DNA of 64,000 nt from Gonocerus acuteangulatus (lineage: Eukaryota > Arthropoda > Insecta > Hemiptera > Coreidae): contig OX328132.1 of the NCBI GenBank assembly GCA_946811695.1, forward strand, positions 57,902,197 through 57,966,196, in the 5' to 3' direction. This document shows positions 23,479 to 34,640 of this stretch, one piece after another. The first letter of the stretch is position 1; each line of letters opens with the position of its first letter. A program made the position numbers and the translations under genes. The notes beneath the pieces were generated by a model. That model was not told the DNA's origin and made no database searches. It worked only from the letters and a program-made list of their open reading frames with translations.

Positions 23479-25833
23479 CAAGGTGTCACAAAAGTAATGG
23501 TCATCCGTTGGCCAGGTGATTCTCCAATGCGAGATCGGAAACAATAACCCCCATATTAACCCCCACAAAATTGACCTTGAAATGTTATTCAAGGTCAAAT
23601 TTTCTTATTGCATATTTTGAATCTACGAGTCATGAGGAAGAAAAAAGTCAACATCACCATGAGTCAGAAATGACTCCTTATGGTCAAAATAACCATTAAC
23701 AGCGTATACGTGGGCCATTTCATTCCAATCGACAAATGGTGGCCAATTTTGATATGCATATTTCTTTACGTGTTCTATTAACATTGCCTTACAGAAAAAT
23801 ACCTCATTTGAATTTATTAAAGTTGCATCTTCTAGCAAAAAAAATTATAAGTATATTGAAAAACGAGCCTCTCAGCGGCATTAATTGGAGGGCCAAACTC
23901 ATATTTTACAATTGGCAGGAATACCTTCATTGGGTTATTCTCGAAGCTTATCAAGAGCTCTTTTCCATAAGCTTATCAAGAGCTCTTTTCCATAAGCTTT
24001 CAATCAATCTTTGAAAGCTCAAAAATTCAAAGGAGGTAAGGTTCAAAGGTGACCACAAGGAGTCATTTCTGACCTATGGTGCCGTTGACTTTTTTCTTCC
24101 TTATGACTCTTAGACAGAGTTGGGCAAACGTTAGCGCGCGCTAAAAGCTGATACCTCTCCGCTAATTTAGCGAAACTGTAGAAAGCCAGCGCTAATAATT
24201 AGCGGTTAGCGGCGGCAGTGCGCTAACCGCTAATCTATTTATGAAATATCGTAATTGCTAATAGCTTAAGCTATAGTTACAACATTTTGTCATCTCAAAG
24301 TTCACTTCCGGTCTGCTCTGAGCAACCTCACTCCTGTTCCACTTCCGATTCAATCTACAGGATTTCCGATCACATGAATGTCAATTTCGGTTACTTCCGG
24401 TCGACTCATGCCTATCACTGGGTAACTCATGTTCGATCTGGCTCACTTCCGGTCACTCACAGACAATGGCACACTCTGACACTCCTTAATCTAGGTTACT
24501 TCCGGGGCTATATTCATCCCTGGGCCGTTTCCGGAAGTACCCCAGGGCACTCCAGGCACTCATGATAGACCGGAGGTGAACCGGCAGGGACCCGGAAATA
24601 ATTGTAAGCAACCGGAAGTGGACAGAAGTTGTCCAGATTCATCCGGAAACTGTCCAGGAGTAATTTTGGTGACCCGGAAGCCATTTAATGAACCCGGAAG
24701 TGAAACCGGAAGTGGCCAAAAGTTGTCCAGATTCATCCGGAAACTGTCCAGGAGTAATTTTGATGACCCGGAAGCCATTTTGAGTACCCGGAAGTGGTCA
24801 AAAGTTGCCCAGATAGTTCAAGAAACAGTCAGGGATAATTTTTGTGACCCTCAAGCCATTTTGAGAATCCCCGGGGCATTTCCGGGCAAATTTGAGCAGC
24901 TTTTGACCACTTCCGGTTTCACTTCCGGGTTCTCCAAATGAGTTCAGGGTAACCTAAATTACCCGTGGGCCGTTTCTGGATAAATCTGGGCAACTTTAGA
25001 CCACTTCCTGTTTCACTTCCGGGTTCTCAAAATGGCTTCCGGGTCATCAAAGTTACTCCTGGACAGTTTCCGGATGAATCTGGAGAACTTTTGGCCACTT
25101 CCGGTTTCTCAAATGGCTTCCGGGTCCCCAAAATAACTCCTGGAGAGTTTCCGGATGAATCTGGACAACTTCGGTCCACTTCCGGTTGCTTACAAAAACT
25201 TCCGGGTCACTGCCGGTTCACCTCCGGTCTATCATGAGTGCCTGGAAGGCCCTGGGGTACTTCCGGAAACGACCCAGGGATGAATATAGGACCGGAAGTA
25301 ACCTAGATTAAGGAGTGTCAGAGTGTGCAATTGTCTGTGAGTGACCGGAAGTGAGCCAGATCGAACATGAGTTACCCAGCGAGAGGCATGAGTCGACCGG
25401 AAGTAACCGAAATTTACATTGATGTGATCGGAAATCCTGTAGATTGAAGCGGAAGTGGAACAGAAGTGAGGTTGCTCAGAGCAGACCGGAAGTGAACTTT
25501 GAGATGACAAAATGTTGTAACTATAGCTTAAGCTATTAGCAATTACGATATTTCATAAATAGATTAGCGGTTAGCGCACTGCCGCCGCTAACCGCTAATT
25601 ATTAGCGCTGGCTTTCTACAGTTTCGCTAAATTAGCGGAGAGGTATCAGCTTTTAGCGCGCGCTAACGTTTGCCCAACTCTGCTCTTAGATTCAAAATAT
25701 GCAATAGAAAAATTTGACCTTAAATAACATTTCAAGGTCAATTTTGCGGGGGTTAATACGGGGGTTATTTTTTCCGATCTCGCATTGGAGAATCATCTGG
25801 CCAACGGATGACCATTATCCTTGTGACACCCTG
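23479..25833. mobile_element. Mariner/Tc1-type non-autonomous element with TA flanks, carrying a nested hAT
   Basis: Left end CAAGGTGTCACAAAAGTAAT and right end (inverted) CAGGGTGTCACAAGGATAAT are each flanked by TA. Long inverted arms follow (TCATCCGTTGGCCA..CCAATGCGAGATCGGAAA, CTTGAAATG). The element is interrupted by the hAT at 24115-25682, and the duplicated CTCTTAGA shows the order of insertion. The middle contains a direct repeat of AAGCTTATCAAGAGCTCTTT. Confidence 0.75.
24115..25682. mobile_element. Foldback hAT-type element rich in CCGGAA motifs, nested in a mariner-type element
   Basis: The ends are CAGAGTTGGGCAAACG and its inverse, flanked by CTCTTAGA (24107-24114 and 25683-25690). 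The outer 200 bp of both arms match almost base for base, including TTAGCGGTTAGCG subterminal repeats. The inner arms carry about thirty TTCCGG/CCGGAA hexamers, mostly CCGGAAGT. The two arms meet near 24900-24960. No transposase is present. Confidence 0.9.
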
Positions 25834-25957
25834 TACTTAAACTTTTCTGATTTCGGTATATTTAATTAAAAAAAAGTCATATTTTACTCAGTGGAGAGTT
25901 GTATAATTCAAATGTACATTTGAGTGCTGAAGCGAAAAAATGAATAACAAATGTAAT

Positions 25958-26012
25958 TGGCGCTAATAGCCAAGATTTGTTGATGCGCCGTTAAAAAAAA
26001 ATATAACGAATA
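25958..26012 (+). mobile_element. SINE 3' tail only
   Basis: The sequence GGCGCTAATAGCCAAGATTT, GTTGATGCGCCGTTAAAAA is the shared SINE tail, with no head upstream. It lies about 70 bp before the last scro exon. Confidence 0.65.
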
Positions 26013-26082
26013 ACGAATTTATATATTAAATATTTATTTATTAAGTATACTTATTAAAGATATATTCCTGCACTTGTTTCAG

Positions 26083-26283
26083 GGGCAGAGCTCTCCACGA
26101 AGAGTGGCAGTACCCGTCCTAGTTAAGGATGGTAAGCCTTGTTCTGGTGGTGGAGAGATGAGGCCTAACCAACCATGTCCAAACCATGGTCACCATCCTC
26201 AACAAGGCATCTACCAACAGAGGCAACATCATCAACAGCAAGTATGCCCATCATATCTACCCTTGCAGACGAGGGCCTGGTAA
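26083..26283 (+). CDS. scro: scarecrow / NKX2-1 homeobox gene, terminal coding exon (NK2-specific domain and C-terminus)
   Basis: The exon follows a tttcag acceptor in phase 0, matching the donor of the exon at 15415-15501, and runs 66 codons to TAA. It opens with GQSSPRRVAVPVLVKDGKPC: residues SPRRVAVPVLVKDGKPC are the NK2-specific domain found C-terminal to the homeodomain in NK2-class proteins. It continues with a Gly, then a Pro/His/Gln-rich low-complexity stretch, and ends in L-Q-T-R-A-W, which resembles the R-T-W ending of NKX2-1 relatives. So this is the true last exon, not a fragment. The preceding intron (10.6 kb) is filled with transposons, including two complete foldback hAT elements. 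Confidence 0.95.
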   Translation, partial: GQSSPRRVAVPVLVKDGKPCSGGGEMRPNQPCPNHGHHPQQGIYQQRQHHQQQVCPSYLPLQTRAW

Positions 26284-26448
26284 CCGCCAGTCAAACAACA
26301 ACAAAAACGCTTTTATAAAGCTTTTATAATAAAAAAATGTTAAAAAAATTGTACAGAGTGATTTGGGTGTCCTTGAACGCAAGAAGATCTCGAAAATACT
26401 CTTGTGTACATATTATATTGTAATATGAATATATATTGTGAAAATAAA
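26284..26448 (+). promoter_or_regulatory. scro 3' untranslated region with candidate poly(A) signals
   Basis: Downstream of the TAA there are two AATAAA hexamers, at 26328-26333 and 26443-26448. Either could end the transcript. No other coding sequence follows. The cleavage site cannot be placed from sequence alone. Confidence 0.5.
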
Positions 26449-27196
26449 AAGAAGAGAAGCCATTCTCGGGGCTGCGAGTAGTTTTATAAATATTAATATT
26501 AGGTTCGAAAGGTAGGGAAGAAGGACTAAGGCAAGGTAGTGACAGTGTAAGGTCTGGCACAATGTTTAAAAGTAGTCACAATGGTTAGTGACTGCATTCC
26601 GCATGGGTGTGTTTAGTACTTCAGTGTTCTCTAAGTGTATTTTGTCTCGTCACTCATACGCATAATCTGAGAGCCCAATACACTTTTTTGTGCCCATTAG
26701 TGCCAAGTAAATGTTCAATCGTATGTAAGCTCTTCCTTGATGGATGGTCTGAAACTATCATGAAAAATTCAAAATAAAATGAATAATGCCTAATTTAATA
26801 AAGGTTAAATTATTAAGGTACCTTAATAATTAAGATAAAATTGTTCGTATAGTTTATTTGTAATGATAAATAATAAAAAAACACATTCAGTCGAATATAT
26901 ACTGGTGGAAAATGCTGCACAACTATTTTTATCAAACATAATTTTACTGGGTGTTACTAAGCAATATTGTTAATTTTCCTTTATGCAGCTATATATAGTT
27001 TCACAAAATATAAAAATGACATCGTACCTACCTACTTTAATAATTTATTTTTTAGCAGAGGCTGATCCTAGCTCATATGGTAGGTACATCTACTTTAAAC
27101 TCTGGCGCTCGCTAAATATTTTATTTTCCTGTTTAGTCGTCTCGGGATCCGAATCTAGGCTCTCTAGAGACCATCTCTAGCCCCTCCAGCCTTTAA

Positions 27197-27402
27197 TCCT
27201 TGGTTACTAACCTCGGGTCAAATTGACCAGAGGCTTCATTAAAGTTTCTTTATTATATTCATATCATAAATTTGATTATCCTAAGTCTTATGTAATCTCT
27301 TTTTTATTGTATTCTTATAATTATTCCTTATTTTTCAAGTTATGGGTCAATATGACCCGAGGTTAGTGTGAGTGGTATGAAGTAAAGGTTAGTAACTAAG
27401 GG
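27197..27402. mobile_element. piggyBac-like MITE with TTAA flanks
   Basis: TTAA occurs at 27193-27196 and 27403-27406. The ends are TCCTTGGTTACTAACCTC and, inverted, CCCTTAGTTACTAACC, with inverted CTCGGGTCAAATTGACC further in. The 206-bp length and TTAA flanks suit a piggyBac-derived MITE. Confidence 0.6.
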
Positions 27403-27992
27403 TTAATGGTACACGCTAAGTGGAAAATCAGTGGGCCCGAGCATAGTGCTGGCAACTCTCTCCCCTATTTTTAAGAAGGACCCCTTACGGTCTCTTACGG
27501 GACTTATTTTATAATGATTTTTTTTTTAAATTATTATTTAGATTTTATAAAAATAAATGCGGAATCTCAGGAGCTCTAAAATCAAAAACCTTATACTAAA
27601 AAACCCAACGAGCTTCCTATATCAAAGTATATCTGTTCAAACCCTTCTACGAGGCAATTAATAATTTATTTCTTAATTATTTTATCGACTTTAAAAGTTA
27701 TATTAATTTTTTTTTTTCATTGGAAGTTCACGTTGAACTTCATTAGAGGAAATGTTTCTCCTATATTTTTGAGGTATGGCATTACTTTTCAAAAGACGGC
27801 CACTATTTTATGAAAACTATCAATATATTTGTCTTTAACAAATGTTTTGAATCCCAAATTCTATGAAACTTTCAACCAGATAATTGAGAAGAGATGGTCG
27901 ACCATTGATATTGAGAAGGTGTATTTAATCGGACTTCGGTGGGATTTTGAATAAAACTACATTTTACATAATAAATGAGTTGTATTTCTGTC

Positions 27993-28025
27993 AACGTTTC
28001 GGCTTGATATTCAAGCTTTCTTCAG
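27993..28025 (-). ncRNA. Hammerhead-like motif, near-consensus core
   Basis: The minus strand reads CTGAAGA (28025-28019), a stem GCTTGA-ata-TCAAGC, then GAAACGTT (28000-27993). CTGANGA and GAAA are preserved. The cleavage-site C of the canonical GTC is a T here (GTT). Confidence 0.55.
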
Positions 28026-28112
28026 GGCTATGAAGGAGAGGGGGAACAGTCCCCCTTTCTTGGGGGCACTCAGAAATGTAGCACCCAAAAAACTGTTCTC
28101 CCCTCCACAGCC

Positions 28113-28145
28113 CTTAAGAAGGCTTGATCGCCAAGCCGAAACGTT
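28113..28145 (+). ncRNA. Hammerhead-like relic with damaged core
   Basis: The plus strand reads CTTAAGA (a change in the invariant CTGANGA), a perfect stem GGCTTG-atcgc-CAAGCC, then GAAACGTT. The core change should inactivate it. Confidence 0.45.
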
Positions 28146-28199
28146 GTTCTAAATACAACTCATTTTTGGTATAAAATGTAGTTTTATTCAACATCCAAC

Positions 28200-28889
28200 C
28201 AAACCCCAATTTTCAACTCCTTTCTTCAGATAAAAGGACAAAATTACTAGGTGAACAGTTTACATTTGTAAATATGTTTTTTGTTGGCCGTCTAAACTAA
28301 ACACTACTTACCAGTTATAAGGAGTAAAATAAAATCAAATATTGTTTTTCTATTTCCTAGTCATAAAATACTGTCTTTTTTTCATTGGAATTCAAAAATG
28401 TACAAAAAACTATACTCTGTGCAATAATGAAATATGAGATAGAATCTATTATTTGTCTGTACTTAATTAAAAAGTTATTGGTATAAATTAAGACTTATTT
28501 AACTGTGAAAATTAGTGTAAACACAAAAAAGTTCTATCTAGTATTGCAAATTTGCAATATTATTAATATTTACATAAAATCTATGCAAATATTACCGAAA
28601 ATGGTTATTTTTAATAGATCACAATTGTAAAATATTACTGATTATTGATTGATATTATATATGTATTTGCCATATATATAAGGATCAGGTTTCGCTGATA
28701 TTTAAAATTAAAGACTGCATATTATATAGAACAAGATACACCGTCAGTGGCATATTTCTTAAAAAAATTAATTCGAGAGGCTTAGGGTTATATTTATCTG
28801 AAGCCAGACAAGTTTATTGTCTTATACTTCCTTCAGAGACATATAAGACAATAACATCGGCTGGCATGGGATAAATATGCTATGCGGTC
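28200..28889. other. No gene recognised
   Basis: AT-rich intergenic sequence; no repeat or frame that I could support. Confidence 0.5.
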
Positions 28890-28985
28890 TTTATGAAGGA
28901 AGGCAGCCGTGCGTAAAACGGGAAGTTCTGGGTTCGAGTCCCAGCCTTCGGGTTAATTTTTCTAGAAAAATAAAAATTTGAATAT
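28890..28985 (+). mobile_element. tRNA-like SINE fragment
   Basis: A B-box-like GGGTTCGAGTCCCAGCC sits in a short arm (GAAGG...CCTTC), followed by an A-rich end. The 5' half does not make a convincing tRNA. Confidence 0.4.
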
Positions 28986-29605
28986 TTAAAATTGTTGTAC
29001 ATTACTGCGAGTTGCACAGCCTGAATTTCAGCATTTTTTTATATGAGTCGTTCAGTTCCAAAGTGACTGATGTCCAATTTACAAAAGTTTTGGGGAAACC
29101 AAAGAAAAACGTTTATATTTTGAATTTATACTCTACAAACTACTTTTTTCAACCTGGCATAAAAGATATCTCTAGAACAATTCAGCCGATTTTATTAAAA
29201 TGTATGACCAAGATTCTTTAAAATACCATCTAAACATTATAGTTTTTTTATGTAATTTCTACAAAACAATTTCTCTTCTTCATGTCTTTTAAAAATAAAT
29301 GAAAACTTACAACAATATAGGTTGATATGACTTTGATGTATCTTGTACGCAAGTTTGAAAAAAGTCGTCTCGAGTGATTTTAAATATTCTTAAAAATATA
29401 AACAATTTATTTAGTACTAATAAGGTCATCAAATTTGTGCTCAGGAAAATAATAAATTACACTTATATTTGTTGTGAACCGTCAAACCTGTATTTTTATC
29501 CGTGGTTAGGAGGAAAGAAGAAGCAGTCTTGTGAAGAACCAGAGTTCAAGAGCTAGGGGATAAGTTGGGGATTAGCGCATGCGCGGAGATATACAATAAC
29601 AACAA

Positions 29606-29608
<3 letters not shown>

Positions 29609-29670
<62 letters not shown>
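29609..29670. repeat. (TA)n microsatellite
   Basis: About 62 bp of uninterrupted TA. Similar runs are at 7018-7063, 31822-31873 and 41571-41613. Confidence 0.95.
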
Positions 29671-29673
<3 letters not shown>

Positions 29674-29929
29674 TTTAATACGAGTCCTTTTTATCATCTT
29701 CCAGATATGATCGAAAAGATGATGAAACAGAATTTCTTTCAAAAGCAAGAACAGAACGTTTTTGAACCGTTAGAACTTCATGGTTGCATTTTTAATATCC
29801 TGAGTGTTTTATAACTGAGTGATTTACCGGTGTCAGCTCCATTACGTAATTAAATCATTATGTCCTAAATGTAATACTTTGAAATAGGAAACATAAAAAT
29901 TATATAGATGTAGATAGTCTGGGTAGAGC

Positions 29930-30135
29930 ATAAAAGTTCAACATAACTACATTTTTAATCAAACAATTACTTTTTATTTGTGTCGTATCGGCTTTACATT
30001 CAAGCCTTTCGACAGGGTTATGGCAAGAGGAAGAACTTATCCGTTTGTAAAGTGCCTTTTCAAATGGGTCAGTTCTTAATCTCCTCCCAGCCTCGATGAA
30101 GGCCATGCCGAAATGTTGTCAGAAATAAAAAATCA
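29930..30135. mobile_element. Inverted pair of decayed Penelope-like terminal segments
   Basis: The minus-strand part around 29985-30020 reads CTGTCGA, AAGGCTTGAA, AAAGCCGATACGAC. The plus-strand part at 30091-30118 reads CGATGAAGGCCATGCCGAAATGTTG. Both are damaged versions of the hammerhead-bearing end seen at 6941-6973, in the same opposed arrangement as 27895-28200. Confidence 0.45.
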
Positions 30136-31626
30136 TTTTTTAAAAAGCAAAATGCATTTTTTTTTTCAAACGGTATGACTTTCATAGTCAGCGACCCCGT
30201 CCGAATAATGATCTCAGCATATTCAGTCTTATATTATTCAGTATTTTCCCTATGCCTTAACCACATATCTAGACTATTTCTTAACAAATATTATTTCAGA
30301 TTGTTTATGTCAAAACATAAAAAAGACCATAAGTAATTTAGTAAAAAAACATGTTAATAAATAATACATAAAGTACTTTATAATGTATTCAATGCTAAGA
30401 TACCAAATATTGGATAGTATTCTCGAAAAAAAGAATCGTCGTCTATAAAAAATATGTGTTTCATTGACAACGAAAAAATGTTTAGTTGACGTAAATAGTA
30501 CAATATCCCATAATTACACCTTGCCTTAGTCCAAAGAAACGAATCGACGGGAGAACAATGGAATCTGTAGAAAACATTCGTTAACCAATGAGTACTTAAA
30601 AAGTCCTCGAGTGTAAAGAGACTTTCAGAGGTCATTCTTTCAATGCAATAATCTAAGTACCTATATGAAAAAAAAGATAACTTGTAATTAAATTTATAAA
30701 TATCAGTTTTTTTAAATGTGATTGTCGTGTATGTATCAGAGTAGCGTAGTTAAACATTTATGTACCAAGGGTGTCTGAAAATGAATAAGACACACTTTAC
30801 AATGCATCAGTGTCTCACTTGATGGCAATGGAAATATTTTAAATTGTTTGAGAATTTTTTTAAAGAACAAATTGAAAAATATAATATATTTTTCTGTATG
30901 AATAAGAAATTGGAACAACTAGTTTCAAGAATAATAAGTTAAAAAAAAATTTACTGTATAAATATTTAAATGAGTGCATTTATACTTATTTAATAACACC
31001 TAACATTCACAAAAAAACAATAGAGAGAAACAAGAGAGACATCTAACTTATATAGATTTTCTAGTCCAAAAATATATGTATATTAGATTTATGTATCCTA
31101 TGTAAGTATTGTTCTATTCCTTCTCAGACACTCATGTATATTGGTAAATATACATATAAATATATGTATATAAAATTTATATTACATGGTAATGCCACTT
31201 ATACCATATTGAGTATACGTCTATGCATTGTGTACAAATTAATCATCGACAGAGTTTCTTTGAATATTTATAAATATATCAATAAAAAAAAAAAAATTGA
31301 AAATCAATGGACTGTCAAATGAAGAAACCATTACACTAGTTTCTGTTCCCAAACGTACGTCAAGGAGTACAAACCTAATACAAATGTATGTCGAAAGATT
31401 AATTATGTATCATTGTGTGTTTTAAATAATACAATGATTATAACAGTTGGTTGGTCATAAGAAATTCAGTTAATCATAGTTTTCCAAAATTTGACATCAA
31501 ACGAAAGAATTAATAGAAATCCATATGCGTAAATCACAGAATTTAGGTTATATATCCTTCTAATTTCATGAAATTGTGCTACAATTTAATCAGCATCAAA
31601 TTCATAAAAATGAAACCATAAAGGGG
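30136..31626. other. No gene recognised
   Basis: AT-rich intergenic sequence. The minus frames at 30378-30635 and 30736-30918 have no known domain. Confidence 0.5.
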
Positions 31627-31789
31627 GGGTCTCCCGTGGTCTAGTGGCTAGCGCGCTAGATTCATAAGCGGGAGATGGTGGGTTCGATCCCCACCGGCAG
31701 CAGGAATTTTCTCATCTCATGGCTCGCTGAGAAATTTCCTAGCTGCACCCTGGATGTCGGCGCTAATGGCCAAGATTTGTCGATGCTCC

Positions 31790-31822
<33 letters not shown>
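31627..31822 (+). mobile_element. tRNA-derived SINE, well preserved
   Basis: The head GGGTCTCCCGTGG.. has A box TGGTCTAGTGGC and B box GGTTCGATCCC, with pairing of the acceptor-like and anticodon-like arms. The body and common tail follow, then poly(A) that runs straight into an (AT)n array to 31873. Confidence 0.85.
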
Positions 31823-31874
<52 letters not shown>

Positions 31875-32677
31875 TATACTTCCAACATCATGATATATAT
31901 AATATATTGTTATAATATATTGTTACATTTTTTTAAAATGTGAAAACCCCATATATATTGTTGTAAAAAAAATATTTTTAAAAAGTTAATAAAACAAATC
32001 AAAATATTTATTTTCGCTGAAGGTTCTCCAACAGGGCAAATTTGAAAATCTATGGTCCCATAAAAGGATCTCCCTCAATAAAATCTGTAAAATTGTAATT
32101 TCTGGATTTTTTTGGGGTATATTTCGTTTTAACGATTTCTACATATTAAATTGTAATGATTCTTAATTATTCTAATAATTTATTAGAAGCATTCTTGATC
32201 CAGATAATACAGGAATAGATGGCTCGGGGATAGATGGCTAGGTTCAGCCGCTTCTGCACAAAGACCACCAGATGGGCTCAAGTGGAAGTCTCCCGTTGCG
32301 ATCAGCTAGAAAGAATGGTGAACAGATTTGAGCATTTGTATAGCTCTTTTTGAGGCTCAAGAGTAGACTGTACAACCCTAGTCGTGTGGAGCTATAACCA
32401 GACCGTTAGCATTCTGTGTCGATCCGCTTACCATTTGGTCCGGTTTAACGTTTTTGAGAAGTATAAGGTTCTTACAATTCCATGTTCAATTTTGATCCTA
32501 TCTCCGTTTTAGACAGTCCGGTTTATGTATCTGAAGGCCTTCTTCTACAAAAAGAGTCATTTCGAAGTAAAATTTGTTTTCTAAGTAGATATTATGAATC
32601 TATGAATTTGCAACCAGATTTTAGGTCTATTTAGATCAAATTGGAGATAATCTGAGCTGGGTTTTAATAAATTTAAT

Positions 32678-32877
32678 NNNNNNNNNNNNNNNNNNNNNNN
32701 NNNNNNNNNNNNNNNNNNNNNNNNNNNNNNNNNNNNNNNNNNNNNNNNNNNNNNNNNNNNNNNNNNNNNNNNNNNNNNNNNNNNNNNNNNNNNNNNNNNN
32801 NNNNNNNNNNNNNNNNNNNNNNNNNNNNNNNNNNNNNNNNNNNNNNNNNNNNNNNNNNNNNNNNNNNNNNNNNNNNN
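32678..32877. other. Assembly gap (200 N)
   Basis: Two hundred Ns. A round number suggests a placeholder length. A truncated SINE head borders it on the right. Confidence 1.
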
Positions 32878-32990
32878 CCTTTTTTGAAACACGAAATGTC
32901 GTTTCGCCCCACTTTGCGCCGGTGGGAATCGAACCCACCATCTCCCGCATGAGAAACTAAGGCGTTAGCCACTAGACCACATAACATCTT
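32878..32990 (-). mobile_element. tRNA-derived SINE head bordering the assembly gap
   Basis: The minus strand has TGGTCTAGTGGCTAACGCC and GGGTTCGATTCCCACC, as in the tRNA-SINE heads. The body is cut short by a T-rich end and the N gap, so its tail is probably within the gap. Confidence 0.7.
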
Positions 32991-33019
32991 ACAAAAAGTC
33001 AAATTTTGTATATTAGGTA

Positions 33020-33105
33020 TACGTATTCCTTTACTAATAGCACTAGAGATATGAACGGAACCGCGCTAAGATGACGTAGTTCCTGCAAGGCGGATTAGTT
33101 AAGAA
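33020..33105 (-). repeat. Short copy of the CGTCATCTTAGCGCG family
   Basis: The minus strand has TTGCAGGAACTACGTCATCT, TAGCGCGGTTCCG and ATATCTCTAGTGCTATTAG, matching the 61838-61905 copy most closely. Confidence 0.5.
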
Positions 33106-33784
33106 TGCATTTAAGACGACAAAAATAATTGTAAAAAAAAAGTTAGTAGTATTACCCCTCAAGTATTATTAAATAATAGATAATCTTAATGTATCTATAA
33201 TAATTTGTAAGAATATGATATGAAATAAAGAAGAATGCATGAATAAAGCGAAGCCACACAAAAAGGGAGACTTCACCGAAAGAGAGGCGAAGAAAGTTCA
33301 CTTTTTCACTCCCGGAGGAACGGGAGCCCTGATAAAAAATTAATAGTAGGCTATTGATCGAGCAGACAGAGGTTCCCTTTGTCAGCATCCAAGTTCACTT
33401 CAACTTGCATATATTAATACAGCCCATTTGGGGCTCCTTCAACGCCAGCCAGAATCCCCCCTCCATCACCAACTCAATAATGAAATCATTTAAATTTCAA
33501 ACTCTATAACAAGTTACTTAAGTGGCTGACAAAGGACGGCGTCGAGTACCCAAGTTTTAGGATTTAAAGTCAGTCGGCCTCCGTACGTAGGCCTTAAGTC
33601 ATCATATTCCCTTCGCTAACACATTTAGCATGTTTTCCATTTGATTATTTCGACCAAATTGGGACTCATTACATGGAAAATACATTGATCACAATCTCCG
33701 GGTTCCCAGATAGTTTTACTGTAAAACATTACTGAAGTTATGTATGATATGTAGGTAGAAGGTCAATAACTAAATCGACTCCAA

Positions 33785-33875
33785 AACTTTTCATCATATG
33801 TGGGCAACAACTGTCCCACGAACCGGATCCGGCGGGCTGTAAGATTTGATCCGGCCCGTGAGACATTTTGAAAAC
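33785..33875 (+). mobile_element. hAT-type remnant
   Basis: GTGGGCAACAACTGTCCCAC, then GGATCCGGCGGGCTG and GATCCGGCCCGTGAGAC are typical of non-autonomous hAT ends. No partner end was found. Confidence 0.4.
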
Positions 33876-34199
33876 AGCAAATAAAAAAAAAAATAATAGT
33901 ATTACACTACTTACTCTCACTCAATCAAAATGAGTAAGATAGAGTGTGATGGAGTTTTGTGGCTTGCTCCTGCTGAATCAAGTGAGCGAGTAAGCCGAGT
34001 GGCGGCGATTACACTACTCTAAAAAATTTAGCTCTTTGTGTGCCTTTCAATTGAATACTATATTTTTATTCTGTTTTGAGGTTACTGAATACTAAAACAC
34101 TTATTTTTTTTTTTTTAATTAGCTCTTATTTAGAAAATACATAGTAGCAGTTATTTGTGGGGTTTGATCTTTCGTGAAAAATATAAAAGAAAATCGTGA

Positions 34200-34640
34200 A
34201 GAGAAAATATATTTAAGGCGCGACAACAGGAAAATATCACTATCATGACGATTTACCCCACCTTCTCAACGTTCGTTCTTGGAAACACTATAACAATGTT
34301 TCACATTTTCTTACCTTGTTTTAGCCAAATACTCGTTTTACTGTTAAATGCAATTAAAACGAGAAGCAACCAGGTAAAACCTCAGGTTAGCAGATACAAA
34401 ACCACGTTCAAAAGAGCAAAACTAACAATTTGCAAGTCCTTAATCTTCGATTGACTTCGCCCCATCGATAATTACATCAGAACCTTTTTTGTTGAGAATT
34501 TAGTAAGCTTTTGAATGTTTAACTTGCACTCACCACGATTTCCCAACCGTTTTCGAGATATTGTAGAAAATATACGAAAATCCCAAAACGTTTCATGCCT
34601 GTTAATGAAATACTTTATTTCCATTACTTCCTTAACTCCA
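34200..34640 (+). repeat. Dispersed repeat shared with 50440-51180 (holds the empty site)
   Basis: CTCAACGTTCG, TTCTTACCTTG, CAAAAGAGCAAAACTAACAA and CCAACCGTTTTCGA occur in the same order at 50520-51140. The 50611-50936 element is absent here. Confidence 0.6.

Larger units (their letters stand above)
15502..26082 (+). other. scro intron, 10.6 kb, rich in transposons
   Basis: The intron lies between the CAG|gtagga donor and the tttcag acceptor, phase 0. It contains a small hairpin (16113-16262), a decayed ORF (16660-17082), a foldback hAT element (18242-19274), an hAT-like element with internal tandem repeats (20242-21161), a TIR element with an internal direct duplication (21690-22598), a mariner-type element (23479-25833) with a foldback hAT inserted in it, and two SINE tails. 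The stretches 15502-16110, 17083-18233, 19591-20241 and 21162-21689 show no gene that I can recognise. Confidence 0.85.
27895..28200. mobile_element. Inverted pair of Penelope-like terminal segments with hammerhead-like cores
   Basis: Two related arms face each other: a minus-strand copy (27960-28040) and a plus-strand copy (28095-28195). Both end in an ATTTTA..AATAAAACTACA-like sequence. The upstream flank at 27895-27955 resembles that of the 6835 element. No coding sequence is left. Confidence 0.65.

Noticed and set aside
24287..25510. Ser/Pro/Gly-rich frames on both strands
   Set aside because: They are mirror images across the foldback and reflect the repeated TTCCGG motif rather than a protein.
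31627..31700. Functional tRNA gene
   Set aside because: The head has good A and B boxes but it continues into a SINE body with tail and poly(A), as at several other loci.
32581..33002. Three minus-strand frames across the N gap
   Set aside because: They are open only because Ns cannot give stop codons.
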